Shown here: piece by piece, positions 23,757 through 32,695 of the stretch | Numbering within the stretch: the stretch's first letter is position 1 | Layout of the letters: each line of letters begins with the position of its first letter | Assembly: GCA_018830525.1 (NCBI GenBank) | Contig: JAHJSH010000008.1 | Location: 1 to 53,722 of the forward strand | From: Nanobdellota archaeon | GTDB lineage: Archaea; Nanobdellota; Nanobdellia; Pacearchaeales; GW2011-AR1 | Length of the DNA: 53,722 nucleotides | Direction of reading: 5' to 3' | The notes under the pieces: model-generated | The model's input: the letters and a program-made list of their open reading frames with translations, nothing else | Databases searched by the model: none | Told to the model about the DNA's origin: nothing | Program-made: the position numbers and the translations under genes

Positions 23757-25208
23757 CTAGACCCCTCCCCTCAACCTCGCCAAAATCTCCCCACTCTCCC
23801 TATCCAATTCCCCCATCTCCTCAATAATCTCATTCGGCTCCCTCAAAACAAAATCATCTTTTTTATTTGGGTTTTTTACAGATAAATCATAAGTTTCAGA
23901 ATCAAGATCATTAACATTTATTTTCCATGAGTTTTCAGAATCTTTTTTTGTTTTTTGTAATTTAACAAATTCTTCTAAATCCTTTTCACTTAATGGATTT
24001 GTTTTTCCTAAGTTCCTATCAAGATTTAATTGATAATACCAAATATCTTTTGTGGGTTTTCCTTTTTCAAAAAATAAAACAACTGTCTTTACCCCTGCTC
24101 CTGAAAAAACTCCTCCAGGTAAATCTAAAATTGTATGTAAATTACAAGATTCTAATAAATGTTTTCTTAGAGAGCATGAAGCATTATCTGTATTTGATAA
24201 GAAGGTATTTTTAATAACAATTCCTGCTCTTCCTCCAGCTTTCAAAGTTTTAATAAAATGTTGTAAAAATAAAAATGCTGTTTCGCCTGTTTTTATTGGA
24301 AAGTTTTGTTGAACCTCTGCTCTTTCTTTTCCTCCAAAAGGGGGATTGGTTAAAACTACATTAAACCTGTCTTTTTCTTGAATATCTCTGATATTTTCTG
24401 AAAGAGTATTAGTATGAACAATATTTGGAGATTCAATACCGTGTAGAATCATATTCATTATTCCTATAATATAAGCTATGCCTTTTTTCTCCTTACCGTA
24501 AAAAGTCTTCTTTTGTAAAATTTCATCTGCCTTTGTTGATCTATCTTCTTTTTTCATATGTTCAAAGGCTTCAACTAGAAAACCAGCTGAACCAACTGCA
24601 CCATCATAAACTTTTTCTCCAATTTCAGGATTAACAATTTTAACAATGGTTTTAATTAGAGGTCTAGGTGTATAATATTCTCCACCATTTCTTCCAGCAT
24701 TCCCCATATTCTGAATTTTACTTTCATATAAATGAGACATCTCGTGTTTTTCTTCACTTGTTTGAAATTTTAATTGATCTATTAAATTAATAACTTCTCT
24801 TAGATTGTATCCACTTTCAATAGTATTTCTTAATTCTCCAAAAATCTCTCCAATTTTATATTCAATGGTATCAGGACTTTCAGCACTTAATTTAAATTTT
24901 TTGAGATAGAGAAATAATTTATTATTTACAAAATCTCTTAAATCATCACCAGTTAATGCTTTATGATGATCTAAATTCCCATTTTCATCTTTTTGGACTG
25001 CCCATGTTTCCCAACTAAATTCTTTAGAAAGTATTCTTTTGTAAGGCTTCCCAGAAAGTTCTGCAGAAACTTCTTTATCTCTCTCAAAATCATCTAGATA
25101 CTTTAAAAAAAGAATCCAAGAAGTCTGTTGGACATAGTCTAGCTCACTACCACAGCCTGCATCTTTCCATAAGATATCATCAATTCTTTTAAATATTTGT
25201 TCAAACAT
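23757..25208 (-). CDS. hsdM: Type I restriction DNA methyltransferase (HsdM)
   Basis: The N-terminal helical domain (FEQIFKRIDDILWKDAGCGS) is followed by the Rossmann methyltransferase. Motif I reads YDGAVGSAGFL (about 201-211), where many enzymes have DPACGTGG; this variant is common among HsdM. Motif IV is NPPFGG (288-293). The enzyme methylates adenine in the HsdS target. It is the first gene of the six-gene operon and has an AT-rich promoter region between 25208 and 25248. Confidence 0.93.
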   Translation of the reverse strand: MFEQIFKRIDDILWKDAGCGSELDYVQQTSWILFLKYLDDFERDKEVSAELSGKPYKRILSKEFSWETWAVQKDENGNLDHHKALTGDDLRDFVNNKLFLYLKKFKLSAESPDTIEYKIGEIFGELRNTIESGYNLREVINLIDQLKFQTSEEKHEMSHLYESKIQNMGNAGRNGGEYYTPRPLIKTIVKIVNPEIGEKVYDGAVGSAGFLVEAFEHMKKEDRSTKADEILQKKTFYGKEKKGIAYIIGIMNMILHGIESPNIVHTNTLSENIRDIQEKDRFNVVLTNPPFGGKERAEVQQNFPIKTGETAFLFLQHFIKTLKAGGRAGIVIKNTFLSNTDNASCSLRKHLLESCNLHTILDLPGGVFSGAGVKTVVLFFEKGKPTKDIWYYQLNLDRNLGKTNPLSEKDLEEFVKLQKTKKDSENSWKINVNDLDSETYDLSVKNPNKKDDFVLREPNEIIEEMGELDRESGEILARLRGGV

Positions 25209-25247
25209 TTTTATTATATTTATCCTTAATTTAGTGTCTATAAAAGG

Positions 25248-26435
25248 TTACTCTTCCCCCACATCCTTACGTTTACTTAATGATAATCTATAATCCTGAA
25301 TAATATCAACCATCTTTTTTAATTCTTCGTCAATATCTCCACTAATAATCTTACTATTTAATCTTGGATAACAAACCATAGAAAGTTCTTCATACAATCC
25401 TTTATCTTTCATTAACTGAATAAACTTTTCTTTATTCTCGCCTTCTGGAAGAACTATTTTATCAAACTCTTTAACAGAACATTTTTTATTTGAACCATAA
25501 ACAATATCAACCCCAAACTGCTTTGCATAAGTAATTAATTTATCTCTAAATTCTTCATCTTGTTTTTTTAATTCTGAAAGTTTTGTTTTTATTTCAGAAA
25601 ATTCATCTACTAGCATTACTCCTTCATCTTCTTTAAATTCTTTGATGGTTTCAATCTTTTCAAGCTCTGCCTCATGCTTAAAACTCGGACACATTTCCTT
25701 ATAGATACAATAATTACAAAGACCACTTTGTTTTCTAGGAAATTCTGTCGCAGATTCAACTTCCTTAATTCTATCACAAACATCTTTCTGCAATTTCTCC
25801 AACTGCTCATCACTCCTCTCCGAAACTGCCTCTTTATTGAAAGCCAACATATGCCAGACCAACTTAACAGATTTTGCATCCTTGAATTTATCTTTAACCC
25901 AGATAGAATAAAGGGCTAATTGCCTATCTGCATCGGCTTCTTCTTGATCTTTCATTCTAGCATTAGTCTTATAATCACAAACATAATAATTCCCTTCATC
26001 ATCACATGCCAACTTATCAATTCTAACATGCCACTGATTCCCATCTGGCAAGGTCATCCTATCTGTCGTTTCCAACCCCAAAATCGTCAATTGGTCAAAC
26101 GGCTTATACTTTTCATAATAGTCTGAAATAAATTTCATCCCCATTTTCCGATAATTCTCAGAAGTCAACCCTTGGTCCGCCTTGACAACCAAAATATCCT
26201 CAGAATATTCTTTTTCCCAGAGGTCTTTATAGAATTTTAGAAGTGTTGCTTTAGATACTAGTTTTTTGAATTTCTTATCCTTGTAAAGCTTCTCGAGAGT
26301 CTGGTGAACCATGTCCCCCATAAAACATTCAATCGTGGTTGGAACATCTACCTTAATTTTATCAATGTAACGCAGTTTATACTGATAAGGACAATTCTCA
26401 AAACACGAGACACGAGAGTGCGAGTACGTTGCCAT
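25248..26435 (-). CDS. PD-(D/E)XK nuclease with Fe-S cluster motif (RecB/Cas4-like)
   Basis: Conserved nuclease positions are H44 in GDMVHQTLEKLY, D140 in VRIDKLA, D154 and K156 in VCDYKTN, and RQLALYS. Cysteines C15 and C240, C243, C249 (CNYCIYKEMC) match the Fe-S cluster of AddB/Cas4-type exonucleases. There are no cas genes around it. The C-terminal 140 residues are helical. The next gene on the same strand upstream is recJ, suggesting a role in DNA end processing or repair. Confidence 0.85.
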   Translation of the reverse strand: MATYSHSRVSCFENCPYQYKLRYIDKIKVDVPTTIECFMGDMVHQTLEKLYKDKKFKKLVSKATLLKFYKDLWEKEYSEDILVVKADQGLTSENYRKMGMKFISDYYEKYKPFDQLTILGLETTDRMTLPDGNQWHVRIDKLACDDEGNYYVCDYKTNARMKDQEEADADRQLALYSIWVKDKFKDAKSVKLVWHMLAFNKEAVSERSDEQLEKLQKDVCDRIKEVESATEFPRKQSGLCNYCIYKEMCPSFKHEAELEKIETIKEFKEDEGVMLVDEFSEIKTKLSELKKQDEEFRDKLITYAKQFGVDIVYGSNKKCSVKEFDKIVLPEGENKEKFIQLMKDKGLYEELSMVCYPRLNSKIISGDIDEELKKMVDIIQDYRLSLSKRKDVGEE

Positions 26436-26489
26436 AATTTAACCCCGAAAACGACCTATAAAAAATTATCTAATCGCCCTCTTAAAATC

Positions 26490-28193
26490 TCATCCAAATT
26501 GGATATCCTTCAATCCAAGCTGAAGGCTCACATCCCCATTCCATTCATTGATCTCTGGAAAATATGCGATGTTTATATTTCCATTATTTTTTATCACGTC
26601 TTCCTTGAATGAACTCATCCCAAAACCAATAGCCTCAATGTCTTCTGCAGTACTATCTTCGACATATAATTTCAAATGTTTTTCTTTCAATATTTTTGGC
26701 TCATCCATTAATCTAAGATTATTGGTACTAAATGTTGGTCTTGGGTTGCCCATGCCATATGGAAATAGTTGGTGTACCTCTTCAATAAGCTTAAAGTTAA
26801 TCTGATCCAAATTCAATCTTGCATCAATATTCAAGTGGGGAATTAAATCTTGTTTAGTAAGTTTATCTTTTGAATAATCATTAATCTCTTTACGAAGACC
26901 TTCAATATTTTCTTCTTTTATATCTAATCCTGCCGCCTGGCTGTGTCCTCCGTAATTTTCCATCCATTTTTTTGAAGAATTCATGGCATTAAGTAGGTGG
27001 AAATTAGGTATACTTCTTCCAGACCCATGACCCATCCCTTTTTTGTCTATTGTAATTAATATTGTTGGCCTATAATATTTTTCAATTATCTTTGAGGCGA
27101 CAATACCTATTACCCCCCTATGCCATCCCTTTTCAGACAAGATAATACAGTTATCTTTTTCCAGATCAATTTCTTTTTCTATCTTTTTGACGGCTTGATC
27201 AAAAGTCTCTTGTTGAATATATTGACGTTCAATATTCTGTTTATTTAATTTTTCAGCTATATCCTTTGCCTCCTGAATCGATTCGGTATCAAATAATTGC
27301 ATCACTTTATCTGCAGATTCTAGTCTCCCAGAAGAATTTATTCGTGGACCTAACCTGAACGATATATGTCCCGAGTTAATCTCTTTATCATTAAGATCTG
27401 AAACTTCAATTAAGGCTTTTAATCCTAAATTCTTTGTATGAGTTAATTCTCTTAACCCATTTTTTACAATTATCCTATTCTCTCCATCTAAGGGGACCAT
27501 ATCTGCTACAGTACCAAGACAAACGAAATCCAATAATGAAAATACATTAAAATCGGAATCAAATTCCTTGATTAATGCTTGGATAAATTTGAAAACTACA
27601 CCCACTGCAGCTAATTTTTTGTAAGGGTATTTGCAACCCTTTTGTTTTGGATCTATTACTGAGATAGCTTTCGGTATCTCTCCAATCTGTTCATGATGAT
27701 CAATGATTATAACATCAATTCCATTCTCATTTGCATAATCTACTTGATCATTCGCAGTAATCCCGCAATCTACTGTAATTATAAGATCTATTCCATCTTC
27801 CTTTGCTTTATCGATGGCCTTTTTGTTAAGCCCATATCCCTCAGTTAATCTATTTGGAAAATAATAAGACACATCCCCATTAAGTATTCTAATAACTTTG
27901 GTTAATATGGTGGTGCTAGTTACTCCATCAACATCAAAATCTCCAAAAATCAAAATTTTTTCTTTTGATTCTATCGCATTTTTTACTCTTTTAATTCCTT
28001 TTACCATTCCTTTCAATAAGTTTGAATCATGTAAATCTTTTAGGTCACATTTAAGGAATTTTTCTGCTTCCTCAGGATCTACAATACCCCTATTTGTTAA
28101 TAAATTGGCGACAATTGGAGAGACTCCCAATTTCTTAATTAATTTATTTGCACTTTTTTCATTGTTTTCAATATAGTTCCATAATTTTTCCAT
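26490..28193 (-). CDS. recJ: Single-stranded-DNA exonuclease RecJ
   Basis: The 567-residue protein matches full-length bacterial-type RecJ. The DHH motifs are DFDVDG (D85, D87, D89), TVDCGIT and DHHE (D165, H166, H167). The DHHA1 domain has GRSIPNFHLL and GGHSQAAG. It degrades single-stranded DNA from the 5' end in recombination and repair. Archaea usually have shorter RecJ-like/GAN proteins, so this bacterial form suggests transfer or DPANN-specific usage. Confidence 0.9.
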   Translation of the reverse strand: MEKLWNYIENNEKSANKLIKKLGVSPIVANLLTNRGIVDPEEAEKFLKCDLKDLHDSNLLKGMVKGIKRVKNAIESKEKILIFGDFDVDGVTSTTILTKVIRILNGDVSYYFPNRLTEGYGLNKKAIDKAKEDGIDLIITVDCGITANDQVDYANENGIDVIIIDHHEQIGEIPKAISVIDPKQKGCKYPYKKLAAVGVVFKFIQALIKEFDSDFNVFSLLDFVCLGTVADMVPLDGENRIIVKNGLRELTHTKNLGLKALIEVSDLNDKEINSGHISFRLGPRINSSGRLESADKVMQLFDTESIQEAKDIAEKLNKQNIERQYIQQETFDQAVKKIEKEIDLEKDNCIILSEKGWHRGVIGIVASKIIEKYYRPTILITIDKKGMGHGSGRSIPNFHLLNAMNSSKKWMENYGGHSQAAGLDIKEENIEGLRKEINDYSKDKLTKQDLIPHLNIDARLNLDQINFKLIEEVHQLFPYGMGNPRPTFSTNNLRLMDEPKILKEKHLKLYVEDSTAEDIEAIGFGMSSFKEDVIKNNGNINIAYFPEINEWNGDVSLQLGLKDIQFG

Positions 28194-28272
28194 ATTATCT
28201 ATTGCTTTCAGAAACTATAAAAATCTTCCCCAACCCCCCACCACCAACAATAACAAAACTTATTCCCCATTT

Positions 28273-28866
28273 TTATTCTATAGGTTTAAAACTATTTACA
28301 AAAACATTATAGACTGCATAATAATCGCAGGTATCTACTGGACAAGAGTAGGTTATTGTATAAATATTACCATACTTTATTCCAAAGAACTGAACGAAAT
28401 CTCGTTTAACCCCCTCAGAAGTTCCTGTAAACTTAATCTCCTTTCCAATCAAATATTCTCCTTCTTTATCAATATTCTCAGTTAATTCAATGTCTGGCAT
28501 TGTTTGTTTTGAATTTTCAATTCCTGCATCTAAGAGCCACTCTAAAGTATAATTATTATCTACTCCCAGATAACTTGTACTGACAAAGATAAACTCTGCA
28601 TTTATATCTTCTTTATCCTCATTAGGGGGAAGATAAACAAAAGAACTATATCCTACTGAAGCGCCTTCAAGCTCCTGCCAATCTGCTTTTATTATTGCTC
28701 TAAAATTTTTGTGGATACTAGTTATTTGTTCTCCGACATAATCAGTTTGATTTTCAGACGCAAGAGAATCATTTGAATTATTATCTCCACTAAAGCAAAA
28801 ATATCCAACCACACCTAGAATAATCACTATAATAATCCCTGATATCACCCACAAATTTCTTTTCAT
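28273..28866 (-). CDS. Membrane-anchored extracytoplasmic protein, PsbP-like
   Basis: A signal anchor (residues 6-24) precedes an acidic linker (SGDNNSNDSLASENQ) and a roughly 150-residue beta-rich domain. The domain ends VYNVFVNSFKPIE, typical of PsbP/DUF1795-like folds, and contains a cysteine pair (SCPVDTC). It would be exposed on the outer face of the membrane. Function is unknown. Confidence 0.55.
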   Translation of the reverse strand: MKRNLWVISGIIIVIILGVVGYFCFSGDNNSNDSLASENQTDYVGEQITSIHKNFRAIIKADWQELEGASVGYSSFVYLPPNEDKEDINAEFIFVSTSYLGVDNNYTLEWLLDAGIENSKQTMPDIELTENIDKEGEYLIGKEIKFTGTSEGVKRDFVQFFGIKYGNIYTITYSCPVDTCDYYAVYNVFVNSFKPIE

Positions 28867-28983
28867 AAGAACGTCAATAGAAATATATATTTAAACATTC
28901 CCCCATTATCTCATAACTGTTATTGTTACAGTTGTCATTGGTATTCTTGTCGAGTTAATCTCCGACCTATTCAATATTCAATT

Positions 28984-29034
28984 GGATTTTCTCAAAGTCC
29001 CTTCTCCCGAACAAGGAGCATCAACAAGAACCTT
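28984..29034 (-). pseudogene. Relic of an NSUN-type methyltransferase gene (motif IV fragment)
   Basis: The minus strand reads KVLVDAPCSGEGTLRKS, the catalytic motif IV region of the NOL1/NOP2/Sun family. At DNA level 43 of 51 bases match 35051-35101 in the complete gene at 34691, and differences are mostly at third codon positions. No other part of such a gene is found nearby. The last four codons of the adjacent secreted-protein gene lie inside this fragment in another frame. Confidence 0.7.
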
Positions 29035-30898
29035 CATCAACTCTATCCCCATAAGGAGAAACACAAATCTTTCCAGGAATCCATTCATAACTTACTTCCC
29101 CATCTATTGTTTTTCTACAACAAATTTCCACCATTTCCATAATCCTCTCACAAGCTTCATCATCATATGCTCCCTGTGCTACACATTCCGCTGGAACACC
29201 CCCCTCAACTGAACCCCAACTCTCAGGATCCTCTTCATCCAATACTTCTTGCCCTAATGAAAGACAAACATCATTATCCACAACTTCTCCTTTTATATTT
29301 CCTGGATCTAGACAATCCTCTTCAGAATCCCAATGATGTCTTGTTTCCCCATCTTTTGTTTTTTTACAACAGATTGACCCATCTCCACCACCACTATCAT
29401 CAGTTACTGGTCCAGCATCTACACTCATATCATTTGTAACAACTACATTTCCATCACCATCCGTCACAACATTTCCATCACCATCTACAACAACCCCGCC
29501 AACTCCTCCAGGCCCTGTTCCCATAGCATAAGTTATATTTTGAATCTGATTTCGAATCTGATTCATTCCTTTTTTCATTTCTTGATATCCTGGATCTATT
29601 ACCCATTCATTATTCTCCATCATCCAGCCACTTCTAATCTCCATTGGTACATTTCCATTAACATCCATTGTGCCGTTAGCATAAGTCCCAGGTGCATATT
29701 GTCTTGACTTATTTTCAAACTCTTCAATTACATTATCAATTTGATTTCCGATAAGATAATTTATCAAACCATCTGCATTCCAAACGATAGTAACCTTTCC
29801 ACATTTTTCTTCTAAAAATACACCTTCTTCATCAAAACATTGAGGAATAGATTCTTGCATTGTCGGAACTGAAGGTTCCATAGTTCCGTTAGTAGCTTTT
29901 ATCTTCCCCCTTTGCCAACCAATCCAATTCCCCTGCGCATCCCAATCCAACCCATCTTCTTTTAAGGCGGCATATTTTTCACACTCAGGTTTATCATTAT
30001 CATTCCAACACTCTTCCGGGACACCATCTGAATGTTCTAAATTATACTCTATTAAATCTCGTCTTTCTTCAAATGAACCCATTAAATAATCCGGGATAAA
30101 ACTCCTCGCAAAACCATCTCCTGGAGAAGGCATCATAGCTTCTAATTCGCCACAAGAGGTTTCATCTTCCTTATATTCACACTTAACAGCTAAGGTAACC
30201 ATCTTCTCACATTTTGCCCTCTCATCATCATCAAGACTAGCCTCGCAATTACAAGTTCCAGGGTCATCTATACAACTTCGAATCTCTAACATCAATCTAA
30301 TAAACGATTCTTCCTGAAGCTTCTTCAATTTTTTCAAATCTTTTTCAAGCCCGGGGATAGCAGTTTCAGGATTACATTCTTCATCTCCCAACATCAAAGC
30401 AAAATCTTCATTAGCAAGTTTTACACAATATTCATAAGTTTTTTCAGTAAGCACGGCGGTCAATTGCGTTTTTTCTTCTTCTAAAAGATAGTCATCAAAT
30501 TCATCTGGCAAATCATCCTCATTGTTAATCTTCGCGGTAACATCTCCAACACTTGTTTTAATCTCCTCCGAAGTATCTAAAGAAACTTTTTCTTGCACAA
30601 GCTGAAGTCTTTTCTTCGCCCTTTCCAAATTTTTAACCGCGGAATCTTCCTTTTGATTTTGAACATTACTAATCGCAGAGTATACTTCTTTTTCCCTAAT
30701 CTCTAAAGCCAATCTAACCTTATTATCTTCACCAGAAAAAAACATTTTAACATTATCTGTAAATCTACCCCACCCCGAATAAGTTTGATATTGTTCTTGA
30801 GATTCTGTTTGTTCTTGAGTCTGCTCTTCAGCTGAAACTATCAGAGAACATAATAGCACACCTACAATTAAAGAGACCATAATCAACCCCTTTTTCAT
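29021..30898 (-). CDS. Large secreted cysteine-containing protein
   Basis: A signal peptide (residues 1-23, MKKGLIMVSLIVGVLLCSLI...SAEE) starts this 625-residue protein. The N-terminal half is helical and acidic. The C-terminal part contains a glycine/aspartate repeat (GDGNVV repeated) and two related cysteine units: ICCKKTKDGETRHHW...DCLDPG and ICCRKTIDGEVSYEW...ICVSPY. The last codons overlap an NSUN gene relic, so the C-terminus may not be original. No family is recognised. It is probably an extracellular or cell-surface protein of this lineage. Confidence 0.6.
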   Translation of the reverse strand: MKKGLIMVSLIVGVLLCSLIVSAEEQTQEQTESQEQYQTYSGWGRFTDNVKMFFSGEDNKVRLALEIREKEVYSAISNVQNQKEDSAVKNLERAKKRLQLVQEKVSLDTSEEIKTSVGDVTAKINNEDDLPDEFDDYLLEEEKTQLTAVLTEKTYEYCVKLANEDFALMLGDEECNPETAIPGLEKDLKKLKKLQEESFIRLMLEIRSCIDDPGTCNCEASLDDDERAKCEKMVTLAVKCEYKEDETSCGELEAMMPSPGDGFARSFIPDYLMGSFEERRDLIEYNLEHSDGVPEECWNDNDKPECEKYAALKEDGLDWDAQGNWIGWQRGKIKATNGTMEPSVPTMQESIPQCFDEEGVFLEEKCGKVTIVWNADGLINYLIGNQIDNVIEEFENKSRQYAPGTYANGTMDVNGNVPMEIRSGWMMENNEWVIDPGYQEMKKGMNQIRNQIQNITYAMGTGPGGVGGVVVDGDGNVVTDGDGNVVVTNDMSVDAGPVTDDSGGGDGSICCKKTKDGETRHHWDSEEDCLDPGNIKGEVVDNDVCLSLGQEVLDEEDPESWGSVEGGVPAECVAQGAYDDEACERIMEMVEICCRKTIDGEVSYEWIPGKICVSPYGDRVDEGSC

Positions 30899-31000
30899 AT
30901 AATCCCTAAGAAAAATATATATATAAATGTTATGTAATTAATTTAGAAATATTTAGTTAAGTTTAAAATATCCACCCTCTTATTATTTCTATCAAAAAGA

Positions 31001-31702
31001 GTGAATATGAAAGACCAAAAACAAATTAAAACTATTGGCATGGGTTCCTTAGGAAAATTATTTGGATGGATTCTAGGAATCATTTTTATTTTATTAGGAC
31101 TTCTCCTTTTATATAGGGGATTTGAAAGTGGACTTATTGGAAAATTAGTTTTACCTTCAATCTTATTTATTTTATCAGGGTTTATCCTTTTACCTGTTTT
31201 TAATTTAGTTTTAATAAAAACTTTTAAAATTCAATTTTCGGGATGGGTAAGATTAATTATTTTCATTTTATTAATCATCTTTGCAATCATCTTAACTTCT
31301 ATGGCTGTAGATCCTATCGTCGCACAAAATATGGATAATCAAGGGAACTTTAAGGAGTCTGTAGATGAAAATTCTCCAGAGGCTATAAAACAAATAAACG
31401 CAAGTATATCTGATATTATTTTTAAGGATAATCTCTTATCTTTTAATGTGATAGTTGAAAATAACGGGAATGTAAAAGTATCTTTCCAAATAATTGGAAT
31501 TATTTTTAAGGATTCCCAAGACAAGGAAGTTTATGCTGTTAATACTAGCAATGAAGAGATAGTTAATCTTTCTCCAGGGAGAACATCTACTGCTAAAGTT
31601 AAAGTAGAAAACTGGAATGCAGGAGATTATACAGTCTCTGCGAATATCTTAGATTTAAGTGGAAATATTCTAGCAAATACTGAAAGACAATTTTATGTTT
31701 AA
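31001..31702 (+). CDS. Membrane protein with C-terminal Ig-like (CARDB-type) domain
   Basis: Three hydrophobic segments (about residues 15-38, 48-72 and 78-100) are followed by an extracytoplasmic domain of about 125 residues. Its pattern (LLSFNVIVENNGNVKVSF ... LSPGRTSTAKVKVENWNAGDY) is that of CARDB/Ig-like beta-sandwich domains. It may be a cell-surface adhesion or structural protein. The start may be the ATG at 31001 or 31007. Confidence 0.55.
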   Translation: MNMKDQKQIKTIGMGSLGKLFGWILGIIFILLGLLLLYRGFESGLIGKLVLPSILFILSGFILLPVFNLVLIKTFKIQFSGWVRLIIFILLIIFAIILTSMAVDPIVAQNMDNQGNFKESVDENSPEAIKQINASISDIIFKDNLLSFNVIVENNGNVKVSFQIIGIIFKDSQDKEVYAVNTSNEEIVNLSPGRTSTAKVKVENWNAGDYTVSANILDLSGNILANTERQFYV

Positions 31703-31734
31703 GTTTATAAAAATTAGTTCTTAATTTTATTTTT

Positions 31735-31803
31735 TTAAGCAGTCATCCTCTTCACTTTCCCATCAGCAACAACATCCCTTAATCTATTCCTTAGTTGTAT
31801 TAA
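31735..31803 (-). other. Possible gene-end fragment
   Basis: Past the MetAP stop, on the same strand but in another frame, the sequence reads LRNRLRDVVADGKVKRMTA and a stop, without a start codon. It looks like the C-terminus of a basic, perhaps winged-helix protein. It may be another relic like the radC and NSUN fragments, or chance. I cannot identify a source gene in the window. Confidence 0.25.
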
Positions 31804-32695
31804 TTATTTTTCCGTCGTAGCTTAAGAAAGTATTTTCAGCCTGACTAACCGGCGCCTTGCTCTTCTCAATCAACAACGGATATTCATGGATAATTCCTTG
31901 CCTAACTAACATCCCTAAAACAAACTTCAGTTTCCCAAAATTCTCTTTCTCCAACCACCTCAAACAAAAAGGCCGAGTCTTATATTTCTCCTTAATAAAT
32001 TTCAAAACTTCTCGCGCATCCCTATCCCTAACTGCTCCATCAGACTGCAAAACATAAATTCCTCCCGGATTCCCTTCATAAATATCCCCAACACCTGTCG
32101 TAACAAAGGGCTCAATCGCAAAAGCCATATCGTTTAGCTTCTTATGATTCTCATTCCTATAATTAGAAATCGTCAAACCAGCATGAATCATATTCTGTGC
32201 CAAGGCATGCCCCGATAAACTCTTAATAATTGCAAATCTCGTACCATTTTCCTTGTCCCATTTCTCCAAAGTATCCTGTGCAACATCCCCGATCTCACGA
32301 ACTTCCATGCCAGGATTAATTATCTCAGTAATATTTTCCAAAATCTTTTCATTCAATTCAATCATATCCTTATGCTCGCCATCCGAGGTCAAATCAACCG
32401 AGAAAGCAGTATCTGCAATGAATCCATCAACAGCAACTCCAATATCAATTTTCAAAATCCCTTCCGCGACCGTTTCATCATTCTTAGTCGGAGTATAATG
32501 TGCAGCAATTTCATTCAACGACAAATTCACCGGGAACGCAGGCTCTCCACCCAGCTTTTCAATCATCGCATCAACCGCCTCAGCAATATCAATCAATTTT
32601 GTCCCAGGCTCAACCATCGCCTTAACTAATTTCTTGACCTCCTTAGCAATCTCTCCAGCCTTAATATAAGATTCAATTTCATTGGTATCCATCAT
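31784..32695 (-). CDS. map: Methionine aminopeptidase (type II)
   Basis: I use the ATG pair at 32695/32692 (MMDTNEIESYIKAGEIAKEV); the longer frame lies within the preceding gene. The pita-bread fold metal and substrate residues are seen in AAHYTP, KIDIGVAVDGFIADTAFSVD, SLSGHALAQNMIHAG and FAIEPFVTTG. This is the archaeal/eukaryotic type II enzyme with an inserted helical subdomain. It removes the initiator methionine. It is the last gene of the NSUN operon, overlapping the upstream gene by 17 bases. Confidence 0.9.
   Translation of the reverse strand: MMDTNEIESYIKAGEIAKEVKKLVKAMVEPGTKLIDIAEAVDAMIEKLGGEPAFPVNLSLNEIAAHYTPTKNDETVAEGILKIDIGVAVDGFIADTAFSVDLTSDGEHKDMIELNEKILENITEIINPGMEVREIGDVAQDTLEKWDKENGTRFAIIKSLSGHALAQNMIHAGLTISNYRNENHKKLNDMAFAIEPFVTTGVGDIYEGNPGGIYVLQSDGAVRDRDAREVLKFIKEKYKTRPFCLRWLEKENFGKLKFVLGMLVRQGIIHEYPLLIEKSKAPVSQAENTFLSYDGKIINTTKE

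Noticed and set aside
25248-26435. Possible Cas4 and therefore a CRISPR locus
   Set aside because: The protein has the RecB/Cas4-like nuclease and Fe-S cysteines, but there are no other cas genes and no regularly spaced repeats anywhere in the window.
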